The notes: generated by a model from the sequence alone, not told the origin. DNA of 64,000 nucleotides from Sarcophilus harrisii (GCF_902635505.1 NC_045431.1:99389988-99453987), one strand, 5' to 3'. Shown: positions 25,330 through 37,687, counted from the stretch's first letter. Numbers and translations: made by a program.

Positions 25330-26200
25330 CACCTACAAATTGTTAGGAAGTTTTTCCTGCATACCTAAATTTGCCCTCTTTGCAAATTCTTTTTACTGTT
25401 TTGAGTGCTTCCCTCTGGAGCTAAATAGAAGTCTAATTTCTCCTCCATATGATAGCTTTTTAAAAACTTAATGATGCTTATTATGTACTTCCTTGACTCT
25501 TCTCTTCTGCAGGCTATAGTTCCTCATATAACATATCCTCAAGATCCTTCACCATTCTGGTTACTATCTTTTGGACACTCTCCAGCCTATCAATCTCAAA
25601 CTGTGACTCCCAGAAGTGAACACAATATTCTAGATAAAATCTGGTGAGGGCTAAATACAATGGATCTATTATTTCCATATTCTTGGGATCCATGCCTTTC
25701 TTTACTTGGCTGAAGTCTGAATTAGCTTTTCTGCCTGCTGTGTTACATTTCTGGCTCATGTTACAATCCACTTACTTACAATCCACTAAATCTCCCAGAT
25801 ATATTTTTTTTTTGTCAGAAAACTGCCACCTAACAATGTTTTCACTACCTTATTTTTATATTTATTATTTAAATACTGTGGCAAGACTTTCCATTTATTG
25901 CTATTGAATTTCATGTTATTTCATTCAGAACAATACTGTAGTCTATGGAGATCCTTTTAGGTTCTGATTCTGTTATTCTAGGTTTTCTATTCCTGATCAT
26001 TTCAAGTCATTGGCAAATTTGTTGATCATCAATTCATTTTTTTTGTCCAAGACATCTTGATAAATGTTATACAGCACAGGGTTAAACATTCTGTTACCAT
26101 CCAGTTAGAAATTTTCTGTCAAGTTGATATTGATCCAACTGTAATAACCCTGAGTCCAGTCATCCACTGGGGTGATATATTTGCTAAGTGCTTAGTGCAT
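25330..26200 (-). mobile_element. CR1/L3-like ancient LINE, antisense
   Basis: The minus-strand translation at 25514-25771 includes 'YLEYCVHFWESQF' and 'VQKIVTRMVKDLED', which resemble the conserved C-terminal end of CR1/L3 LINE ORF2. The 3' non-coding part on the plus strand ('catttattgctattgaattt', 'ggtctga...caaatttg' order, 'cagcacagggttaaac') follows the same element. It is old and broken. Confidence 0.6.
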
Positions 26201-26799
26201 AGCAGGCACTATATGAACCATAGCTATTTTTGTGATTGTTATTATTAATAAAGTATATAATTTTATTTTTGTCTACATCTCTCACTTTGTGTGAAAAGTG
26301 TGAAATAGTTTATCAAAGCTTTTGCTAAAATCTCAGCAAACTATATTCTCTTATCTATAATTATATAATTTTTCAAACTTATAATCTGTAAGTAATTTGT
26401 CCCTTCTTTGAAACCCATAAAGCTTAAAAAAATCCCCAATCTACAAAATGAATGAGTCAATGAAAGAGACTTTATGTGCATCTCCTTTTATATTTTGTAC
26501 ATGTACATTTAAAAATATGAGTTTGTCAGTGAATTCTTTGTATAAGAATATAGTTTTAAAAATATTTATTCTGAATTTACTCCTTATTTGTAATATTTGC
26601 AGTTATATATTCAGAAATTAATGTTAGTTTATATATTCTTGAGTTACCTTCATCTTTAAAGTCTCTGGTCACTGGACTAACCTATATCTTTTTAAAAAAA
26701 TTTGAACTTTTAAAATCTTTTCCTGAAGTCTAGAATATGCAGCTGACCACATTTAGTACAACCTGAAGTTGGAAGGCCCAGTTCATCTAATGTTCTTTA
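26201..26799. other. No recognised feature
   Basis: AT-rich DNA. A short MIR-like tail lies at about 26180-26225. Confidence 0.35.
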
Positions 26800-26960
26800 A
26801 CATGAGAGAAACCTAAAGAGATTTCTCCTGGAAATCTAGAGGTTAATTTCCTTGCTTAAGGTCATAGTGGTAATAAACTTCAAGGGTAGGTTTTGAACAT
26901 AAATTTTCTGACTCCAAAGCCACTGGTTTATGAATTTTAAGGTTCTCTTTATTGCCATAT
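26800..26960 (-). repeat. MIR fragment
   Basis: Reverse MIR core around 'ttgcttaaggtcatagtggt' and 'ggttttgaacataaattttc'. Diverged. Confidence 0.55.
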
Positions 26961-27149
26961 CATTTAGGCCATCAAAATATTGGACTTAGTAGAGTAGTTT
27001 TCCTTTTTTTTCTCCCCTGTGAATGATAAGGTAAGCCAAGAATTTTTCATAGACCTTAAGTTTTGCAGTAATGCTGGGCAAGTCATTTATTTACTGTCTA
27101 TTCAATTATTGTCCTCATCTGTAAAATGGAACCTAAATAGCTATAACTT

Positions 27150-27300
27150 TGTTTCACTCCAGTACACATTCACTGAATGCTTGTCATGTATGAGCCACTA
27201 GACTAGACCTAGGAATCATGGAGACAAAATAAAACAAAACAAAACAATCCCCACCTTTGAGGAATTTACATTTTACTATAATCATAACCGACAATCCTAT
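27150..27300 (+). repeat. Interspersed repeat fragment
   Basis: Matches the pattern at 17160-17350 and 33580-33720 ('cactgaatgcttgtcatgta' ... 'tttgaggaatttacatttta'). Family not named. Confidence 0.5.
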
Positions 27301-27489
27301 CATACTTTTTTGACTTCTATTGTCTATCTATGATTCCTCTTGGAGTTATTAAATCTGTTTTTAGCCAAAATATAGAACTTAACAATGATCTTTAGTAATC
27401 TATATTTATATAACTATCATATCAATACCAAGATGTATCTCTCTGCTATCTATCATCTTGATAATACATCTATATCAATTTTTGTCGTT

Positions 27490-27695
27490 TAACCCTTTCA
27501 GTTATTTCAGACTTAGCAACCCCATTTGGGGTTTTCTTGGGAAAGATATTGGAATCATTTTCTTCTCCAGCTCATTTTTCAGAGGAGGAAATCAAGGTTA
27601 CAGAGCTAATAAGTAGATGATCCAGTAAGGAAGATGAGTCTTTCAGACTCCAGGTTTGATATTCTATCCACTGTGCCATCTAGCCACTCTATTTA
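27490..27695 (-). mobile_element. Marsupial SINE with long 3' body, antisense
   Basis: The plus strand shows the reversed 3' body ('ccccatttggggttttcttg', 'cattttcttctccagctcat') followed by the reversed head ending 'ctatccactgtgccatctag'. Confidence 0.75.
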
Positions 27696-27711
27696 TACCT
27701 ATATCTATCAT

Positions 27712-27712
27712 C

Positions 27713-27780
<68 letters not shown>

Positions 27781-27784
27781 TTTT

Positions 27785-27858
<74 letters not shown>

Positions 27859-27895
27859 TTCCTTCCTTCCTTCCTTCCTTCCTTCCTCTTCCTTC

Positions 27896-27980
<85 letters not shown>

Positions 27981-28031
27981 TTTCTTCCTTCCTTCCTTCC
28001 TTCCTTCCTTCCTTTCTTTTTTCCTTCCTTC

Positions 28032-28098
<67 letters not shown>

Positions 28099-28100
28099 TC
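27712..28100 (+). repeat. 390 bp (TTTC)n/(TTCC)n polypyrimidine tract
   Basis: Uninterrupted pyrimidine except for rare variants: TTTC units with TTCC blocks at 27855-27890 and 27977-28015. The 137-177 codon frames across it on both strands are repeat artefacts. Confidence 0.97.
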
Positions 28101-28566
28101 ACCTATATCTACATCTTCCTCTATATCATCTATCTCTGTTCTTATGATCTGTCATATTTATACCTAAAACATCTATGCCTATATTTATATCATCTCTTTT
28201 CTCTCATTCTTTCTTCTCTCTCTCATCCATCTACATCATTTAACTGTCCATATATCTATCCCTATATTAATACCTATATCATCTATCTAGGACTCTACCT
28301 GGATTATCTTTGTCTGTATCACCTATCTTACTTTTGCTTTATCTCTATCTCTAGACCTCATTAAGGGCAGCTATAATAGGAGCTTTCTTATATTATTCTT
28401 TCTCTATCTTTTTTATTCCTAAGAGTGAACTTCTTTCTATGCTGCTTCCATATTCAGGTCTGTAGCTTTCTCCATATGTGGCAACTTTCTTTTTATAAAG
28501 TGTCATTCCCAATCTCAAGACCCTACTCCTAAACTAGATAGAGTTCTTCTGAAGAAAGAAGATAAT
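28101..28566. repeat. Degenerate CTAT/CATC-rich low-complexity flank
   Basis: Imperfect 'ctatatcatctatct' words up to about 28350, then unremarkable sequence. No gene. Confidence 0.5.
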
Positions 28567-28806
28567 AGCAGCTATTATGGCACAAAGGATGGCAAGCTAA
28601 GCCTAGTCTGGAAGACTCAACTTCCTAAATTCAAATCTAGCCTCAGACACTTACTAGCTGTGTGATCCTGGAAAAGTTACCAAATGCTGTTTGCCTCAGT
28701 TTCTTCATCTGTAAAATGAGCTGGAGAAAGAATTGCAAACCACTCCAGTATCCCTGCCCAGAAAACTCCAAAAGAGGATACAAAGAGTTGGACATGAGTG
28801 AAAAAG
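28567..28806 (+). mobile_element. Marsupial SINE with long 3' body
   Basis: The order of parts is a tRNA-like head from 28567, 'caaatctagcctcagacact', 'tttcttcatctgtaaaatga', 'gcaaaccactccagtatccc' and 'gttggacatgagtgaaaa'. It is the most complete copy of this SINE type here. Confidence 0.8.
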
Positions 28807-28819
28807 TGATTAAACAAAA

Positions 28820-29179
28820 TCAAAGTTATCTACTAAATTGGATGAAATCTTTTCAATACATGTTGATAATTAAACACCAATATTAATAACAATAGCCAAA
28901 AAAGTCCATAATATTTTCTGCTGAAAAACCTGAGATTCAAAATTCTGACTTATGCCTCTCAAAATTTTCAGACTTTTAGGTTAGAAATGTTAACCATCAC
29001 TAAAATTTATTTTAAATTATCCTAAGGCTTGAAATCATAGGAAAGTCATTAGAGAAGAGAGGAGACCAGAAGAAGTAGTTTATTTCATGTTTTAAAAGAG
29101 AAAAAAAAAGACTAGTAGTGGTAAAAAGAACTCCCTATAGAAACTCCTACTAATGAAGATAACAACTTTCTTTAGAAGG
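28820..29179. other. No recognised feature
   Basis: AT-rich, no gene or repeat identified. Confidence 0.35.
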
Positions 29180-29440
29180 GAAGGGATGAAGCATTTATAA
29201 AATACTCACTTTATGCTAGACATTTTAGTAAGCACTTTACAAATATTTTCTCCTTTGTTCCTTACATTTACCTTGAAAGGTAGGTATTATTATTATTCTC
29301 ATTTTATACTGGGAGAAACTGAATCAGCGGGGAGGTGAAAGTCACCATAATCATACAGCTAAGTGTCTGAAGCTGACTTTGAATTTAGATCTGTCTCCAG
29401 GCTCAGAGATCTATTTATTGTGCTGTCTAGTTGCTATAAA
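29180..29440 (-). repeat. MIR-family SINE, near full length
   Basis: Antisense MIR with 'agcactttacaaatatt', 'ggtaggtattattattatt', 'catttta', the core 'catacagctaagtgtc' and the reversed head. Confidence 0.75.
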
Positions 29441-30345
29441 TCTTCGAACCTAACTTTGACTTACAGACTCACCTAAAGTTCTATATAAAATTACATAGAC
29501 AGCATGAGACAGAAGTGATATTTGTACCTAAATCATCCTAGTTCTAAGGCAGGTTTTCTTTTCAGTACTACATGTTTATTTTCTCCTACCTTATTTTCTG
29601 CTTTGCAAAATGGGAGTTCCCATGTCCTGTTTCAGGTACCCGAGTCCTTGGGTCATTATTATCAGAGTAGCATATCCATCTTCTGAAATATGTGTATACT
29701 GCCTCATTAGCTTATAAAATAGGGAGATCAGTATTACCTTGTCAGTTACCTTAGCTTGCAGAGGTAGTGTGTTAGTGAGAAAAACTAGCTCTACACTCAG
29801 AGGTAGGGGACCAAAGTTTAAATCTTGTTTTGGACACCTTACAAGTTAGGTCAGCCTGTTCAGCCTGTGATTTTTGTGGACTATAAATATATCTTTATGT
29901 GAAGCTAACTTAGCTATATATAAGGTTAAGGGATAAGTTGCAGAAGTTTTGATGATTCTCAGTAGAGAGGATTTTTTCTCTACTCATCAAAAATTCTCTA
30001 CATCAATGAAATTATAAGACAAACCTTGTCTTTTCCAACAAACAAACTTATAAGGGACAATTTTACATACGCACATATGTGCACATATGCATGCACACTA
30101 ATGGTAGTTATATGTCATGTAGAAAGATTGATTATGGATCCAAGAAATGAAGAACTGATTCCATTCAGAACTTCAAAAATCATTCTAGGTTCTGCATCCT
30201 TCCTAAGTAGGGATACCTCTATTTTTTAGTTAAAAGTACAGAAGGAATTGGAGCCTATTTCAAACAAACAAAGGTAGAATAAGCAGAAATGAGAAATATT
30301 TGAATCCACACTCATGAATAGTCCAGACAAAAACATACATGTAGA
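29441..30345. other. No recognised feature
   Basis: No gene found. Unremarkable AT-rich DNA. Confidence 0.35.
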
Positions 30346-30491
30346 TTGCTGGAATTTATTTGTTATATGGAGGGTACACTTGTTTGTTATTTAGTTATTG
30401 TAGTTGTTTCTGTGAACATGTACCCCTTATCTTATCTGGGGGAGGAGCCAAGTTTGTCTAGATTGTATCTCTGTATATTCTTGGGAAAGTT

Positions 30492-30780
30492 TTCCTTCTT
30501 TCCTTCCTTCCTTCCTTCCTTCCTTCCTTCCTTCCTTCCTTCCTTCCTTCCTTCCTTCCTTCCTTCCTTCCTTTTTCTTTCTTTCATCCTTCCTTCCTTC
30601 CTTCCTTGCCTCCTTTATTCTTTCCTTCCTTCCTTCCCTCTTCCTTTCCATCTCTCCTTCATTCCTTCCTTTTCTCCTCTCTTCCCTTCTTCCTTCTCTC
30701 TTCCCTCTCCCTTCTCTCTTTCTTCCTTCCCTCCTTCCTTCCTTCTCTTATTCCCTCCTTCCCTCCTTCTTTTTCTTTTA
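30492..30780 (+). repeat. (TTCC)n polypyrimidine tract
   Basis: A clean TTCC core at 30494-30570, then increasingly degenerate CCTT/CTCC units. Open frames here are artefacts. Confidence 0.95.
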
Positions 30781-30844
30781 ATTTAATAATGTTAAAAATG
30801 TACTGAAACATTCAACAGCTTTTCTGGTGGTGTCATGTACCCAT

Positions 30845-30950
30845 TTTGGTCCTCAGTTTTCTGACTTATAAAAAAAAATAGAGGGCATTGAATGAAATGG
30901 CTTCCAAGGTTACTTCTACCTCTAAAGCTATGATTTTATCATTCTATGAT
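30845..30950 (+). repeat. L2/MIR-type tail
   Basis: Reads 'tcagttttctgacttataaa' then 'ggcttccaaggttacttcta' and 'attttatcattctatga', the usual old tail. Confidence 0.55.
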
Positions 30951-31429
30951 AAAGGTTTTCCAATAAAGCCTATAGCATGTCAATAACATGTCTATTTTTT
31001 TGTTTATTGAGGAGATAACTTATACTGGCAAATTATAGATTTTTTTCAGTAAATCCTGAAATAATGTGATAGCTGAAAAGGGAATATCATTCAGTATTTT
31101 ACACAAATGGATGCATTTCTCTTGCTTTAATGTCTTAATATGGGACAGAAGAAACATCTCATCTAAGTTAGGAAACAGGAGAGTCAGAGACAATGACAAA
31201 AATTCTACTGATAGTTTCTTAGGCAAAAGTTTAAATCTGATTCTTTTTATTTCTTACCTAAAAAGACAAAGTGTGCTGGTCAATTTTTTTTGATTTGGTA
31301 AACTTTTATTAGTGGTTGACTTACTGAAGGTTTCATCTCTTGTTATACTTTGGAGTCAATTATCAGCATGACTGAGCAGGTTACATTCTCTGATTTACTA
31401 AAATAAATCATTTCAGACTAACTAGGGTT

Positions 31430-31735
31430 TTTTTTTTTGATGGAGTAACTAAGTTAATAGATGAAAGGACATAATTTATCTTGATTTTAGCAAAGGCATT
31501 TGATAGAATATCTCTCAGAGAGCTTGTGAGTAAGGTTAGAAAATGCTGTTATGTGGAGAGAATAGGAGAAATGAGTAGCTAGGTGGCAGCCTCTTATGAG
31601 TAGTGACAAATGTAAAATGATACTTTTGGCCAAAATATACCTGTAGAAAACCCCTGGGCTCCAAATCAGGAATTGTTCTATTTAAGATCTAAATTTCTTA
31701 TTTACAAATGATCTGGAGATACTATATCTTGAAAA
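31430..31735 (+). mobile_element. CR1/L3-like LINE reverse-transcriptase fragment
   Basis: The plus strand around 31468-31545 encodes 'IIYLDFSK' and, after a one-base shift, 'AFDRISLRELVSKVRK', the conserved RT block of CR1/L3 LINEs (usual form YLDFSKAFD). Further on, 31690-31720 resembles the downstream 'LFNIFINDL' block. Old and frameshifted. Confidence 0.65.
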
Positions 31736-31739
31736 TCGT

Positions 31740-32500
31740 GGCATTTCATTGTTTGGAGAACTCATTAGAACTCCCTTCTTATTTCTTGATAAGTATTGAC
31801 TAGTCAGAGTTTCCAAAGTCATTGTCATATAATATAATTCTTCACATATTTATTTGTTATTTCATTGATCCAGGCATATTTTACAAAAGATGAAGTTTAG
31901 TGCCAACCTAGATTCAATCATGGTATGTGATTCTTATCTTCTATTTTCCCATAAATTCAGCATTGGGGAGTGAAAGGGAAGGAAACAAATCACCATGTTA
32001 GGGGAATTTCTTTATTTCCCTCAGAGTATTGAAGGTATTAGTTTGAGTTATTCTTATTTTTGTCTTCCATAAGCTGGGACAATTTTGGTTCTTTTATAAT
32101 TTCTTGATCACTGTAACAGTGTTCTTATACTCATAATATATTTTTATACTACCCTCTGAGACAATTTATACAGAAAATGAGCTCATTTTTAAGACATTTC
32201 CTTGCTGTGTGGAGTCCAAGTTGAAGAAAGATTGTTACTAATGGTGATAGCTTTCATTGATTGATGGTATTAAGCTGGCTATTTTAAGTCCAGGAATACT
32301 TTAGGATTAGTTGAATGAGTTCTGTAACAATTCAAATGATTTTGTCATAACCATCTACTTAGAAAAAAACTTAAAAGAATAAAACTGCCTATTATTGAGA
32401 AATATAAGAATGCACATACATATATGTATATATATATCTTTATATGGAGACAAATATGTATGTATGTTTTTATACTATCAATTTTATTCATAATGAGAAA
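31740..32500. other. No recognised feature
   Basis: Unique-looking DNA downstream of the decayed TRIM copy, with an (AT)-rich patch at 32411-32440. Confidence 0.35.
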
Positions 32501-32771
32501 TGAAAAAATTAAGTTTTCATATATGGATTGCTTGCACTGAATATTGCTAAAGTTCTCAGTGAAGTATTAATGAAGTGAAGCATGCTGGATGTTGATACAA
32601 AGTGAGGCACATGTATAAAATAGATTTTATTTTCATTGGCTTTAATAATCATATATGACTTTATTGAACACTTCAACTTGGGCTATGATGAATAGATGAT
32701 CAATTGTAGATGTATTTTTCAATCTCTTGTCATTTAGGCTCCTGTCATAATTATTAATGAATAATTCTCTA

Positions 32772-33293
32772 CTGATTATTCCTAGGGCAAATAGTGCGAG
32801 ATCTAGGGGTAATTTCTTCATTGGGCAAGCAAGGAGAAAAACAGGGTGAATTCTGTCTGAGGGATTGTAGATCAGGGATCTATCTGTGGCATTATAAAAT
32901 GTTATATTCCCTTTTCATAATAAAAAAAAATGTCCACTTTATGTACATGTTGATTTATATAAAAGACATTGTGTGAGGATCCAAGGTACATATCGTTCCC
33001 ACATTTGAAATAGTGAGCTACAAGCATCCCCTGGTAAATTGTACAGGTACCTTTCTTGTTGACTGATTCTTTATAGATTGCCACTTCCCATTCTGTTTTA
33101 TCTCCCACTTCCACTTCCCAATAGTGTTTTCCTGAAGTGAATCTCTGGGAAACTAAAATAATGAGAGCAGAGTCAACTCTCTTTTGATTTCCTTTCTAGA
33201 CCTGTGGGTTGTCATCAACATATTGGACATTCTTCAAATCTCCAGATAGAATGAGTTGGGGATCAGCTGGTTTGGGAACCAGAGTTATATCTC
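32772..33293 (-). pseudogene. Decayed PRY-SPRY exon of the TRIM pseudogene
   Basis: Aligned with 52663-53180. The acceptor CCTACAG at 33294-33300 and the opening 'DITLVPKPADPQLILSGDL' are intact, the equivalent of 'DITLDPETVGPHLIVSEDL' in the sister. A stop follows about 31 codons in. Later HYWEV and WEV motifs survive in another stretch (32902-33114). Confidence 0.85.
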
Positions 33294-33454
33294 CTGTAGG
33301 AAAAAGGAGAAGTGTTGATCAAATGTGTATAGAGCCTGGAGGTTAATATAAAAGTTAACTGAGAGAATTATAGGAAAACAGTCTTATTTTTGAATAGTAA
33401 TTAATGAGAACTCTCTAGAGGATTATCCTGCCTGTGAAACTTAATTTTCCTTTA

Positions 33455-33535
33455 GAAGTTTATTTCTGTTAAATGAAAAAGATGATGTTGAATGATCTCT
33501 AAGGTATCTTCCCATTTGAGATTTGTAATTCTTAT
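33455..33535 (+). repeat. L2/MIR-type tail
   Basis: Contains 'gatgatctctaaggtatctt'-like tail sequence within the TRIM pseudogene intron. Confidence 0.45.
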
Positions 33536-33579
33536 GTTTTAAGACATTCCCTTTGAATTCTGTTTTCATTTATTCACTA

Positions 33580-33720
33580 ATTCATTGAATACTATCCAAT
33601 CCAATAAACATTCATTAAGTGCCTACTATGTGTTGTGGCTATGTGCTAAATGTTGGTGATACAAATAATAATGAGTCCCGACCTCAGGGAATTTACACTC
33701 TAATGGTAAGACACAAAAGG
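33580..33720 (+). repeat. Interspersed repeat fragment
   Basis: 'ttcattaagtgcctactatg' ... 'gacctcagggaatttacact', a widespread mammalian pattern also seen at 17160-17350 and 27150-27300. Inside the TRIM pseudogene intron. Confidence 0.6.
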
Positions 33721-34990
33721 AGGTAGGAAGGCAGGAGCGGGGAGAACAGAGGGCACCTAGTGTGGGATCATCTTGTTCTAAGGAGCTGAAAACAACCAGA
33801 GTAACAGATGCAAAATGGAATGAATAATTAATTTGTTCAGAGTTAATTTAATACTATTTAAGCAATATTTTGGATAAGCAAAATGCTAGGTCTTCACCAA
33901 TACACAGAAATTATTACATATGTATTTTGATTCTACAAGAGATACCAATCTTGGCATAATACTTTTGCAATATATACAAACACAGCTGGAGGTACAGAAA
34001 TTTAGTCTTTGGTGGAACCAGATTTTACTAATACCCATTTTGTATGAAAGATAGTCCAGAAATGGACTTACTCTTTTCTCTTTGTCAAGAGATTTCTGCC
34101 CTCGTGGAGTTTATAATCTATCAGAGGGGACTTTAGACATACATATTTTCATAAGAAAAAGTCAAAATACATCAAATATATAAAAATAGCTACACATATA
34201 GATGGGGGGTAAACAGAAGCAAAATACATTTCCAAGAGTGGGAGAGAAAAAAAGAAATGATAAAAGGAAGGAACAAAGGAAAGGAAGAAAAAGAAAAGAA
34301 AGCAGATGAGGGATAGAAGAAAACAGATTAAGAGGAATGGGGTTGAAAGCTATGAATATTATACCTTTGAAAAATAACATTTATCAAATAGTCAAAGATG
34401 GTAAAAGAAAAATTCAGTAGGGATAATGAATTGGGACATGAATTCACTAGCTATGACACAAACCAGTTGTTCAGGAAAACAACAGAACTAATAACTGACA
34501 TAAGTAAAATATTCATAGTGCCGTATAAAAGGGAAAAAACAGGAAAGCACCTCAATAGTCATATGGAAGTGGAAATGAACACTGTGGGGTAGCAGAAGCT
34601 GAGGGAAACATTATTTGCGCATGCCAGTAGCAGACAATGAAGCAATCAATCCATTGCAAATAATATGGAAACTTGTGGGCTTGCTAAAATGCCAGCTGGG
34701 GCCAATAGATATGACTTACTTTGGAAACTCATAAGTATTTCGCTCATGCAAGTAATTCGGCAAGCTGTCCTGGATGGAAAAGCATACTATGGATCTTGAA
34801 GTATCAGGGCTTCAATCTATAAACAGGGCACATTCAGTTACACAAGTTCCATACAGCTTTAAGTATTCCTTAGCTCTTAGCACACTTTAATAACATACAC
34901 AAATTAGCACCCAGTTAGCACTTTCAACCTCTCAGACTTATTCAGAAAGTTTATATTTCTTACTTAGTTTGCCATAAAATAGAAATTTAC

Positions 34991-35012
34991 CTTTCCAAGG
35001 GTATTTCTTAAC
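34991..35012 (-). pseudogene. Relic 22 bp exon 4 of the TRIM pseudogene
   Basis: A pyrimidine tract and CAG precede 22 bases and a GTAAAT donor. The sister's exon 4 (56055-56077) is 23 bp in the same relative position, so one base was lost, which would shift the frame. Confidence 0.65.
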
Positions 35013-35429
35013 CTGAAGGGGAAAAAAAGAGTTTTAACGTTTTCATCTTTAGTCTATTCCTATGATATTCTGTCTTTTTCAGAGAGCACAGACATCTCTT
35101 TCCCTCCCTTTTGGACAACTATAATTGGCTGGCAACATGGTTCAAATGCCACATGCATGTTTGTCTAAAAGACTATTTAATGGAGAATTCATGCAAAGTA
35201 GGCACTCACATGCTAGTTATAAGTCATGCAAGGACACTCAAGGTTTTTCTGAATAAATCTGAAATAGTTGGAAAGGCATGAGAGACCCTGGCAAAAGACG
35301 ACCCAATATGGCATTCCTGCATCAAATAACATACTGTGTTTTATGAACAAAGAAGAATTGCAGTAGCTCAAAGAATATGTGAGATGTGCAAATTAGAAAC
35401 ATCCCCCACTTCAAATATTTATATGAATT

Positions 35430-35555
35430 ATCTGTGGCTAACTTGTAGTAGAGTCATCCAAGCTTATATTGGTCTGATCATCCACACGGTACTAGGACTT
35501 CAATATGGAAGTGTCATTTTGGTCCTCTTCAAGAATGAAGAACAACAATCACCTT
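35430..35555 (+). repeat. Family A interspersed repeat, 3' fragment
   Basis: Ends 'ggtcctcttcaagaatgaag' followed by 'aacaacaa', matching the ends of 410-930 and 47380-47530. Confidence 0.6.
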
Positions 35556-35601
35556 CTACTCCTCTTTTTAGAACAGTCATATTTCTGGTTTATGTACATG
35601 C

Positions 35602-35833
35602 CTGGAGCATTTCCAAAAGTCTCTTGTTCATATTCTTCTCTACTCCTAATGTCATTTGTTTCAGATTTTGGATTTGTTGAGACAGTTTGACTTTGCTTTT
35701 CTTGAATTTGTCCAAGTTGTGTCTCATTTCCAGGTCCAGTTTTTTCATATGTAGTTTTTTTCCCTCCCATGAGAAATAGTGCATTTTCTCATATTCACTG
35801 AAAACTGACTGTTTCAAAACCTGCATGTTTTTT
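35602..35833 (-). pseudogene. Decayed coiled-coil exon of the TRIM pseudogene
   Basis: After a TTCTCTTGTGACAG acceptor the frame reads 'NMQVLKQSVFSEYEKMHYF' and continues as a heptad-like helical sequence ending 'NKRLLEMLQ'. The exon length is 231-232 bp, as in the sister's 58471-58701. The donor is GC instead of GT at the aligned position. Confidence 0.75.
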
Positions 35834-37687
35834 CTGTCACAAGAGAAATTAGGATAAAGGAAGTCAATGAAAACTCTTTGGGTGTTGAGCTTAGTGCTAG
35901 TTTGGCTTCCTGTTAAATTCTATTGGCCAGTTCTAAATATCCAAAACCCATGATGCCAGACATAGCTTTTTCATCTCTCTTCCTCAGTTCTTTTCTGCTT
36001 TCAAACTCTTTAAAGGAGGATTATAAAGCAGACCCTTTAGGGACTTTTAACAAGAGATAATTAATGATGATGGAAAGTTGTTTTCTGCAAAGGAAGGTCC
36101 CTTTAATCTTTACCACAATTTCTTTTCTTTCACTAATTGCCAAATATTACCAAAAAGCTCTATCTTCATTCACATATTTTAACAGTTTTACACTGAAAGA
36201 TATTCTTCTACTGTTATTGGATATTGATATAGACATCCATAACATTGATAATATCTGATATACTTTGAACATTAATAGAAATTTGTTCACATTAATAGAA
36301 ATCTGTTCTTTTTCCCAAGTGGACTTTTCTATGCATATTAACCCTAACTATTCCTTATGACAAAGACCTTCAAGAGAGTGTACCTTACACCTTTATTCAT
36401 AAGAAACCAAACACTAACATTACACTGTGTGTCCATCTCTCTTTCATAATTCAGTTTACCTAGAAATTTCTTCTTTTTATTCAATAAAATTTTCCACGTC
36501 TGTTGAAGCTTGTCCTGTAAGAAAAGCAAAGTATTATCAAAATCATTTTTTAGAACAAAAAGATATCCATAGTTAAGAATTGCTAGCTAATAACAACTTG
36601 TAATTATAAAGCACTTTTAAGTCTATCAAAAGTTTATATATGTATGCTATCCATTGGATCCTGAAAATGGCATTGACAGGTCAGCACTATTACTGTTATA
36701 AGCATTTTTATAGAAAATGAAACAGAAGAATTTGAAAGGCCAAATGAAAATAAGGAGAGTCAATTTGGTTCTGAAACCATGGATAGATATGAAGTCTTTA
36801 GATTTTCCTTGGATTCTGTAGTTGAGCTGTTTGTCCAATATAGCAGTGGCCATAAAGAGAACTGAATGAATAGACACCATTTCTCCCTTGGGATTGATCA
36901 AGTGAGCAGACCCTGTGACTTTGCTTTTGCCATTTCCAAGGGAAGGACAGAATGATTTTGTGTTTTGAGATAGATGAACAAAACTCATAGAAGAGTTTCT
37001 GGTCTTCCTCATAGAAGAGCTTCCCTTTTTCCCCACATTGATCACAGAAGGTCAGGTCCACCATGCTCTGCAATAAATGGGGTCTGAGAATTTTGTCAAT
37101 GATAGAAAGATTCTTCAGGCGTTTGTTAGAAAAGAAATTATTGTTTTGGATGACCTGTCTGCACTCTGGGCAGGTTAATGTAACATGGCCACGGGTAGTC
37201 ACTGGGTCAGTGAAGTAGTTCAGGCAGATGGAACAAGTGAGCTCCGCCTTGAGATTTTCAATTAAGTCTTTGACATCCATGTTTGTAGGCTGGGGAGAAA
37301 TAGAGAAAATTTTGATCAAGGCATTCCTGTGCTAGCCAAGGCATTTCAGAACTTTTGAATCTGTTGTGTTGCAAGAAGTCAGAAGCAACAGAGATGGTTC
37401 CATATCAACACACATTGTGAGAAAATCTATCAGGGATCCTAATCCTGCCTTCATATAGAACCAGGGAATTTAAAAGCTGTGGGACTCAAAAAATTGTGAG
37501 CTGAGGCAGAATCTGCCAAACCTATCTCACAGGTGAACCTTATTCCTAGTCATCTTGAAGAGGGTATAGAGCTGTTTTTATTTTAATTTTTTAATATAAG
37601 GCCAGTTTTTCTCCAGGGCCATGGAAGTTGATGTCCCTAATGCTGAACCTGAGCTCTCTCCTACAAGAAATCTAGATGATGGAGGTT

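Larger units (their letters stand above)
32772..37280 (-). pseudogene. TRIM-family pseudogene, tandem sister of the intact TRIM
   Basis: A decayed duplicate of the gene at 52663-60126, in the same orientation and exon order. The RING/B-box exon starts at 37280 (ATG). Its frame keeps 'LTCSICLNYFTDPVTT' but then jumps to 'LTCPECRQ', an in-frame loss of about 16 residues that removes the middle zinc ligands. In the B-box several Cys/His ligands are replaced (CDQC, LFY, KHKII). A shortened exon 2 follows at 36440-36514 after a good TTTCTTACAG acceptor. The coiled-coil exon is at 35602-35833 and the tiny exon 4 at 34991-35012 (22 bp, against 23 in the sister). The SPRY exon at 32772-33293 keeps its acceptor and 'SGKHYWEVEVGDKTEWEVA'-like sequence but has an early TAG after 'VDDNPQV' and further stops near the end. 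Introns also align with the sister, so this is a segmental duplicate and not a retrocopy. A leader exon and TATA box persist at 38101-38204. A functional TRIM protein is very unlikely. Confidence 0.85.

Noticed and set aside
27634-28167. Open frames of 137-177 codons with Phe-Leu-Ser or Lys-Glu-Arg repeats
   Set aside because: Translation of the (TTTC)n/(TTCC)n array on both strands; not a protein.
30346-30786. 146-codon Pro/Ser/Phe-rich frame
   Set aside because: Produced by the (TTCC)n tract.
35336-35680. 114-codon plus-strand frame
   Set aside because: Antisense to the TRIM pseudogene coiled-coil exon and partly family A repeat.
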